The notes below the pieces were generated by a model, which saw only the letters and a list, made by a program, of their open reading frames with translations, was not told the origin of the DNA and did no database searches. This document shows positions 56,221-64,000 of a stretch of DNA of 64,000 nucleotides, in pieces. The stretch comes from Antennarius striatus (lineage: Eukaryota; Chordata; Actinopteri; Lophiiformes; Antennariidae), in the NCBI RefSeq assembly GCF_040054535.1, contig NC_090784.1:6248501-6312500 (forward strand), given 5' to 3'. Every line of letters starts with the position of its first letter. Position 1 is the stretch's first letter. A program made the position numbers and the translations under genes.

Positions 56221-58019
56221 CTAAAAGCAGCCAGCAGCCAGACCAATGGGCTGCGAGGCTCTGTGGCCCAGTGAAATGTGTGCCACATTGTCCGTTCAAT
56301 AGAGGCCTTTGAATTTTTAAACAGCATCAGTTACCTCACACTGCCACTGTTTTGGCACAGTTTGCCTTGCTTAATCCTGTAAGTGCACATCTACACTATC
56401 TCACGGAAGGTTTAGAGGTTTGTGTGTGCATGTCTATGTGTGTGTGTGTCAGGAAAGATGACACAGATATATTATATGCTGTATATGCCACCATTACTTA
56501 GTTAGCATGGTGATAAATGTACAGTAAGCAGATGCCATTGCATGTTTTTTTATGGCGATAGGAGTTCCATTAGAAGTGTGTGTGTGAGCAATCGGGTGCA
56601 AGTGTCTATTGGTATGAAGGAATAGACAAGAAAGAGAGGATTAGAAAATAATTTAATTCAGAAGTTTTCATCAATCTCAAGCCAAACGTCTATAAATGAC
56701 AATGAAATCTAGTGTATTTCTGAATTTTCTCCTAAAATATTTGCACTATTAGATCAAGCATTGGTTGGATCCCCATAAAGAAACCATGGAACAAATTGAC
56801 AGTAGCATTAAGATCAGTAATGGAATTCAACCTGAGATCTTTGATCAGGTATCCGGGTGATACTGAGACAAGAATGAGCTCAATCTGACTTGTGTGTGGT
56901 GGCAACAAACCTCCTTTCACACCTGACCCCCCCCCCCCATCATATAGTGACCTCTTCCTGTAGACTCACAGCTCAATGATGCACCATTTATTAATGTATT
57001 GGGCAGCAAGAAGATTCAGGATGAACTTCCCTGTCTAGTCAAGAAAAAGAAAGGTTGATATATCCATCCTTTAGGAGACCATGGTTCATACTTCTCAAGC
57101 CAGGTGGGAATAGATATGGAGATGGTTTGAGAAAGGAAGGCCCAGTAACTATAGATGATGATTTGCGCATCATGTCTGGTTTTTTTTAAAATATTTTTCC
57201 TTTTTTTTTTTTTTATAGAATTTTTTTGGAATGCAAAAAAACAACAACTTGTGCTGCGATGTTTCACAGAGGAATCAAGAATCAAATCATTGTAATTTCA
57301 GATGTTGTGATAATACAAGCTGAGGACTAAAATACAATCACAAAATGTCATAGACCACACACAGTTTGACTTTGTCACCTACGTGACACATCAGTGTGTG
57401 AGGGATACCAGGAAGTTGTTGCTGGGAAAAAACAAACATGTCTTTTATAGTTTAAAAGCTTTTAAAAGTTACAAAGTGGAGGCTGTGATTGCAGAAGAGT
57501 TGAGCTGACTTCACACCCCTCTGTTTACAGTACATTCGGGGTATGTCTGCAGTCCTCTTTCTCCGTGTCTCCATCTCCAAGGAGAAGTACTCGGACAGTG
57601 AACCCTCCTCTCTATAGCTCCTGTGCTCTTCCCTTTGTCCATACTCTGACTTATTCATGGTAACTGACTAATGAGCTGCACAGTCCTTTGTAGTGAGAGA
57701 CAGCATGTGTAAACATTTAGATTTTTTCCCCCCCCTAACTGGTATATGGTAAGATCACCAAATTACAAGGCAAAAAAATTCAAATAAAACTGGGAAGTAA
57801 GCTAACACATGATCAAATACAAGATTAACATAGAGTGTTTTGTGTTTCGCCACGTTAATGCTCCATGTTGCTATCAGTCTGGTGTGTGTTTTGGACGATT
57901 GCCAGCCAGTGAAGGAAGAGCACCTATTTCGTGGAGAGGTAATTGCTACACAGTAGCCTCTGATTGCCAGGATCTTTCATGGGAAAAGCCCTGACTCTTT
58001 TTTTACTTGCACCAACAGC

Positions 58020-58480
58020 CTGATTACAAATCATCTTATTGATTTGATGAGTGCAAGATGTTTGCTAATAACTGTTCTCATACCATCTGTTAATCTTTGT
58101 TGTGATTAAAGAGGTAATCCCGATAGCCATTATTCCCAACGACAAGTGCGGGGATCATTCTCTAGCACAAGCTTTAGCCCCTCGTAGGCCACACAGGGCT
58201 GAAAAGCTGGGCGTGGGGGGGGCACTCAGGGGGGGTGCAATGCCAAAGATATCAGTGATCTCCGAATACAATTGAGAAATTTGCTCCACCTTCCACACAA
58301 CAGGATACAAAATAGAAAAGGAATTACACTGCTCGCTGAAAATCCATTACCCCGTATAATCACACAAAATGATTTTTCTTAAATATGATAATAAATCACA
58401 GGCCGGATCAATACCCTGCAGACCAACTGCTATGTGCTGATAACGTATCAATCAATATTTAGTATTTAGATTTTAATTAA
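58020..58480. promoter_or_regulatory. Candidate conserved non-coding element
   Basis: Repeat-free, high-complexity sequence with many homeodomain-type and TCF/LEF- or SOX-like words (TGTTAATCTTTGTTGTG, TATCAATCAATATTTAG, TTTTAATTAATACC). It lies about 8 kb upstream of sall3. Confidence 0.3.
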
Positions 58481-58684
58481 TACCTTGGCAGGGTTTGAAG
58501 CCTGTTAACACTGAGAGAAATATAATCTGTGATAAAGAAAAATAAATAAAACAGTCCAAAGGGAAAAAAAAAAAGCTGATAAAAGCGAATGTGGTCGAGT
58601 TAGCATTCCACAGTTGTTCCTCATATCTGTCATTGATCAGTCAATTGCTTTGTTGTGATTAAGGACCCTTCAAAATCAAGCTTC

Positions 58685-58685
<1 letters not shown>

Positions 58686-58752
<67 letters not shown>
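58686..58752. repeat. (GT)n microsatellite
   Basis: GT repeat with one GG interruption. Confidence 0.97.
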
Positions 58753-60219
58753 AATGCATAAGAGAGTGTGTGCGTTCACATGGCAACTTAGCCATCGATC
58801 ATGGTTTGCGATGAGCCAAGCTTTAGGAGCACCTGCTGCAAACCATGCATACATAGAGAAAGATCACACATAAACTGGATTTCAAGCATGAAATAATAAT
58901 GCAAACAAGGCTCTCCAGTTCTGGGATGTCTCTTAGAAATGTTTTAGGTTTATTTGACAGACAATTTTTTTGCTAATAGTAATCTTTACATGCTTACAGG
59001 TTATTGTGTTCAGTGTTGCTTGCCTTCAGGGGGTGTATGGCTCATTCTCTCAACGGTTCTGTAACAAACCTGCAATTAACTGCCTACTGCCCAAAGGACA
59101 GAATCACCTCAAATATTATAGTAAAGCAAATAGCTTCAGAGTGATCTATTTCAACTGTTGCTTCTCCAATATGCACGCTATGGCCACTCTGTAATCGTTT
59201 CTTAAGGTTTTAAGTGTTAAACACTGGACTGCCAACTGTTTTTCAATAGGATTGACTCTTGTGGCATTTGCAATTGGAATCCTTTTGCTTTATAAAGAGA
59301 TTAAAATAGATAAATATAGAAACAAGACAGACAGAGTTTAACCATCAGGATCTGCATGGCCAACACAAGATTAATAAGAAGCATAGACAGGCAGGATCCT
59401 GTGCTAATCCTACTTTGAATTAGTGCATTTGATTTGTAATCTGTTGACTTGCATCTTTCAGTGCTTCCTGTCCCATTTTTTTTTTAAAATGGCCAAGGAA
59501 ATAAAAGAGCGCATTTAATCTTAATAATTTAAATATATAAATAATATCAGATAGTCACAGAGAAAAAAGCTAAACCACTTAAAGTGAAGTTCCTCTCAAT
59601 TTTCTTTTCTTTTCATAAAAATACACTAGTATTACTTATGTGATTTATAAATTAGCATTATATTGCACTGTTGGACTTTAGGCTGAAGGCCACAGTGGGT
59701 CTCTAGAAAGTAAAGCTGTGATGTGAGCTAATGGGACATATGTGTGTTGCTCAGGGTTATGGCCGGATTTAAGTGTCCCAAGGCTGTCTGCTGTCTGTCC
59801 TGGCCCAACAGGATATAAGGTCACAGCAAATGCCAGCTTGAGTGGCTCATTTTTTCTTTAAAGCTGATTCCTGACACGCATGTAAACACAGTGGAGGTCA
59901 TTTCACGCAGCCTAGCTGTCATTTGGAGCTGGTATGTGCGTGGTGTTTGCCAAGATTTAAGTGTTGCAGCAATATTAAAATATTTACTATTAATACTCAG
60001 CTAATTTTACATTAATCCAGGGGTGGAAAAAGCCATGCACATGAAATTCTGGTAAAAATGTCAATACACATAATTGCAATCGTGATCTTAAGATGGTGAT
60101 TTTTTTTTGCCATACATTACAGCATAGCCATGAAATTGCAGCTATCAGCACTGAGTGTGGATATTAGCTTGGTTCTGTGGCGAAGCTCACACACCATGAG
60201 ACTAAACTGGATTGGCCAA

Positions 60220-60370
60220 TCCTTAATAATCCCTTCTTACTGTTATGTTGACAAGGTGCCAAAGGGGCCCTGTGCCGGGCCAGTATGGGGAGCGCGTTAG
60301 CAGAGTGAGTCAGCTGCTGCCAGCATTACTGTAATTCAATTAGAGCATGTGTGGCCGGATGCACTTCCAA
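60220..60370. promoter_or_regulatory. Candidate conserved non-coding element
   Basis: A compact block with a TGAGTCAGCTGCTG (AP-1/MARE plus E-box) word followed by ACTGTAATTCAATTAGAGC. It is more GC-rich than its AT-rich flanks and non-repetitive. Confidence 0.28.
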
Positions 60371-63178
60371 TGGTGTGGTGAAAGCATGTGGTGTTTTTTT
60401 TTTTTTAATTTAAGTTTTCAAATTGACCGCATGCATGTTATGTAATTAAAGCATTTACTTTTAGGTATTATTGATATATATTTATAATAAATGAGGATTT
60501 ACAATGCTTGTGTTTTGATAGGAAAGCAGCTCCATTGCTTTGTGGCTCCAAAGAAAACAAGGAAGTTGTAATTTTTCATCAAATGTTTTTAAATCAGCAA
60601 AAAGTTGGGAGCAAAAAAACCAAAAAAAACACCACAAATAATAACCATAAATAATCACTTTAACTTGTTTTCAGACATGGAAAATAGATATGGAAAATAG
60701 AACATTTATTGATTTATTGTGTCAAACTGATAATAGCATCATTCCAAATATCATTTGTACTGTATTTTGTATTGTTGTTGTGTATATAAGTATGTATTGT
60801 GTGTAAATAAATATGAATAAGCAACAGTTTGCAAGCAAATAAGATCACATTTTTGAGGAAAAGTTAAAATTTAAACAGAGGTCAAGCTCATTTAATATGT
60901 AAGGATAAAAAAAATATAGCAAAGCAAGTTTTAAATTCCCTGCAGGCGTTGTGAGTACAAAACAAGTTGGTGAAGTGTAAAAGTTCAGCTATTTTAATGG
61001 TTCTCTGTAATGGAGCACAATATGAGATAAAAAATGAATGATGAATGAAAGGCTAACTACATACCAGAGAACCCGTTAATACAGCACTGTTTTGCTCAAA
61101 GGCTGGTGAAAACATTGAAGGTGAAATGATTTCTGTGTGGCGCTGGATGAGGTGATGTCATGACACACACTGTAACTGTATGTAAGGCCATTCTTTTTCT
61201 CATTGTCTCTCTTTCTTTGTGACAAACAGTTGGATCTTCAAGCCTTAAAAGATAAATCCAAATTTGTTGAGAGAGAGTAACATACATTTGTGAAACCCCA
61301 TTATTTTTCATCTTGCCTCAGGCATTATACTTTGAACATTGGGAGAAAATGAAGCCATCAAATTATGTTAAGAAACAACCAAACAATTTTACATCAGTAT
61401 TACAAAATTGAAATGTAAAAACAATCAAAAAAGAAGTGGCAGTGTAATAAAACAACTGAATGAAGATGGTGAGTGGAAGAGGATGACGGACAGTTGTGGA
61501 GACAGGATTGTTAGTTTATGTAGGCTGCAGGCTGAGTCGACTGGAAAATTTTGATCACTTTAATTTACTATAACCAGCACTGCTTCTCTCCCTGTCTAGC
61601 ACTTTTATCAAGGCCTGTGAGCCCGTATTGATTTTTTTATTTTCTGCCCAGGATAAGAAGACAGAGAGTTAGGGAGCTCCGGTGAATGGAGAACTTTCCT
61701 CAGATTGCTGCTATTCTCCAGCTTATTGCATCCTGTCGTTTGTAGTTTCAGATGATGTCCAGTACGGCATGGCTGCTCCAGCCAATAAACAAGGTGACTA
61801 ACAATGGAAGAGGGCCTGGAATGAAGAGAGGGAGGCAGGCTTACCGCCACAGCAAACACACAGAAACAAGCATCTGAAAGCAACAACTTGTCTTTGTTTT
61901 CCAGCTACGTCGACACACTTTTGATAAAGTATGTGATTTACAGTAGTTCGAAAGTGTTTTGTCAAGAAAATAGATCCAATATTTTAAACTGTTTTTGTGA
62001 CTTTATCAAAATCACTACTTTTCTATAATCAAACATAAGGTTTTTTGTTGAGTTGTAAATGTTTGAAGGTACTACTCAAACTACCCAACTTTTAATTTAC
62101 AAGAAACCCTCTAGTACTTTGGTGTTTTCTCTCTCTGTTCTCTACTTTCTGTTTTTAAATCAAAAATAATCAGATATGTGAACAGAGCGTGATTGCTTTT
62201 ATTCTGTCCCACAATATGTTTCCACTGAGCTGAGTTCAAATAGTTCTGAGACTGAAGGCAAGAATACTATTTAACATGTCTTACATTATTGTGACTAGTT
62301 CATGTGTGTCTCCCTGAGCAAAATTAATTATCACCTCTGCCCCAAAGAAAATGCAGTTAAAAAGTGGAGGTAATGGTTTTTTCTCCAAAATGGAATGGAA
62401 CAATGGTTTTGAACCCAATTCATTCCTTTTTTGATAACGGCTGCATTGGATAAATTGTTGTACTATTCCATAATTTATTTTTCTTCTTAATTTTTTTTTT
62501 GTCTTTTCTTTTACTTGTGGCGGTGTATTTGCATTTTTAAATGTGTGCATGTGTGTGTATGTGTGTTGAGGGGGTGGAAGGATTAGTGACAGTCTGATAA
62601 AAGATGTCTCCAAAACCCTAATTAAAATTGAATACCCCTGCAAATGCAAAGCAACGTGCAATCTCCAGGTATTTCATTTAGAGCAACTATCTCAGTGCGA
62701 GGCTGTTTTTTATGTCTTTCTTCATTGCACACAAATAGCTATCCCTCTTACGCTTTATTTTTCACACTTGTGCATCTGCCACTGTCTTTGTCACACCTCA
62801 CATTTGCTCCTCTCTCCCTCCCTCGATGTCAGACACAATGACAAAATAAAATCAAACTGAGTCACCCGTAGTGTGTCCCCTTTATCTCCAAAATGCTCCC
62901 AAGGTTCAGCTCATTAAACTGCAAAAAAACAGTAAGGGTTCCTAATCCAATAGTGAGCACAGGGTAAAGCTTTTGTATTTTTATAGCACAAAACATGCTC
63001 AAAACATGAAGGCAAACTTTTTAAACACATGCAGACACGGTTAATATTTTAATGTCTGTTGTTATTCTTTACTATGTCTAAATAATCTCAATAAGTATGA
63101 ACAAAGCACTAAAATATGGTATAATACTTAATAAAAAAAAGATGTTAAAATGTGAAAATCTCTTTTTTTAAGGTGATT

Positions 63179-63184
63179 TTTATT
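63179..63184 (-). terminator. Candidate polyadenylation signal for the right-edge gene
   Basis: AATAAA on the minus strand, about 85 nt after the predicted TGA at 63268. This spacing would fit a short 3' UTR. Confidence 0.35.
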
Positions 63185-63267
63185 TTTGATTAATACATTG
63201 ATATTTTTGTTCATGTAACAAAATAACTGTTGATTGTTTTAAGAAGATTCTTCTTGCTTCTTGTCAT

Positions 63268-63366
63268 TCACTCAAACTCGATCTTAAAATAAAAGTGCAC
63301 CTTGTCAGTTCCACCTCTCGTTTCTTCTTCTGGGCTCATCCTCTGTACTTGGTCTTCAAATACCTC
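63268..63366 (-). CDS. Terminal coding exon of an unrecognised gene (predicted from splice signals)
   Basis: A good acceptor (TTTCTTTGTACTGCAG) is followed by 32 sense codons and TGA. The encoded C-terminus is acidic in the middle (SPEEET) and ends DKVHFYFKIEFE. A canonical AATAAA lies about 85 nt beyond the stop. Joined to the exon ending at 63697, it gives a continuous frame. The 330 bp intron between them is mostly a (CA)n tract. Transcription is in the same direction as sall3. I cannot assign a family, and it could still be a chance combination of signals. Confidence 0.5.
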   Translation of the reverse strand, partial: EVFEDQVQRMSPEEETRGGTDKVHFYFKIEFE

Positions 63367-63495
63367 CTGCAGTACAAAGAAAGTGGTTAAACTGTACAGC
63401 GGAAAACCGTGTTCGAGATCAGTCCTGTGTTGTGGCTGCGGTAGCACTTTCACTTCCTACCATCACAGACTACTGTTCTATCTTTAGAGGAATCC

Positions 63496-63681
<186 letters not shown>

Positions 63682-63696
63682 ATTAGCAACTGGTAC

Positions 63697-63784
63697 CTGC
63701 CACTTTACATGTATCATTTCTTCCTGCTGGGCTCTATATTTTATCAGCAAGTCTTTGTGTTCACATACAGTATAAACATGAAAT
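63697..63784 (-). CDS. Penultimate exon of an unrecognised gene (predicted from splice signals)
   Basis: This is an open minus-strand segment with coding-like composition. It includes DLLIKYRAQQEE and MIHVKWQ and ends AAG TGG CAG followed by GTACCA, a strong donor. The frame continues in phase 0 into the downstream exon at 63366. The upstream boundary is chosen at a CAG acceptor before 63784; its polypyrimidine tract is weak, and an in-frame stop near 63808 caps the exon. I do not recognise the protein. The segment is charged and probably helical. The rest of the gene would lie right of the window. Confidence 0.45.
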
Positions 63785-64000
63785 CTGACATTTCTCCGTC
63801 ATTAGCTCACTTACTAATACATTTTATCTTTCACTTTCTTTTTGTATTTTTAGCATAGCATTTATCATATTTTCCAGTAGATGTTCTCTAATGCATACCT
63901 AAGAGACTACTGTTTATGAAAATTTTCCAAATCTTATAAACCTATTAATTCTCTGCTGTCTGTCATCACTGATCTGTGCTGGTGAATAGTAAACTACAAG

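Larger units (their letters stand above)
54327..63178. other. Gene-free desert upstream of sall3
   Basis: Microsatellites and two listed candidate elements aside, no exon is supported. A frame at 55260-55589 lacks an ATG start and has no family resemblance. 59690-59960 is also non-repetitive. Confidence 0.6.

Noticed and set aside
55764..56327. 187-codon minus-strand frame
   Set aside because: Most of its length is (CA)n repeat translation with no conserved part.

Overview
The window looks like a gene-poor stretch of a ray-finned (teleost, probably percomorph) fish genome. The evidence is one large multi-exon vertebrate Spalt-like gene, GT-AG introns, a very heavy load of (CA/TG)n and (CT)n microsatellites, and tRNA-derived SINE copies of a type common in fish. 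Nothing prokaryotic is present. Most open reading frames in the window are chance frames or translations of microsatellites.

The one confident protein-coding gene is sall3 (spalt-like transcription factor 3), on the minus strand. Four coding exons can be placed to the base: 50008-49927, 41482-38324, 37974-37637 and 37229-36798. Their phases join exactly (4,011 nt, 1,336 residues plus stop). Intron 1 is 8.4 kb and introns 2 and 3 are about 0.35-0.4 kb. The protein keeps the N-terminal NuRD-recruiting motif, the C2HC finger, the glutamine-rich stretch, zinc-finger clusters of 2, 3 and 2 C2H2 fingers, and the conserved C-terminus. The zinc-finger pair that mammalian SALL1 and SALL3 carry between the triplet and the last pair (ZFC3) is absent from the genome here. 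This gives a SALL4-like architecture and is the most interesting observation in the window.

The regions on both sides of sall3 (1-36 kb and 51-63 kb) behave like a regulatory gene desert. They hold microsatellites, a few interspersed repeats, and several non-repetitive, homeodomain-motif-rich stretches that are candidate conserved enhancers. Interspersed repeats include two SINE copies in opposite orientation at 3.0-3.9 kb, two direct copies of a 390 bp family at 8.3 and 29.8 kb, a foldback element at 21.6 kb, and two degraded common teleost repeats at 17.2 and 43.2 kb.

Two further transcription units are suggested by splice signals only. At about 53.5-53.76 kb on the plus strand, a GC-rich, CCAAT-bearing segment contains a possible untranslated exon, a 112 bp intron and a short first coding exon, divergent from sall3. 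At the right edge, two minus-strand exons (63784-63697 and 63366-63268) look like the 3' end of an unrecognised gene whose remainder lies beyond the window. The intron between them is mostly a 184 bp (CA)n tract.
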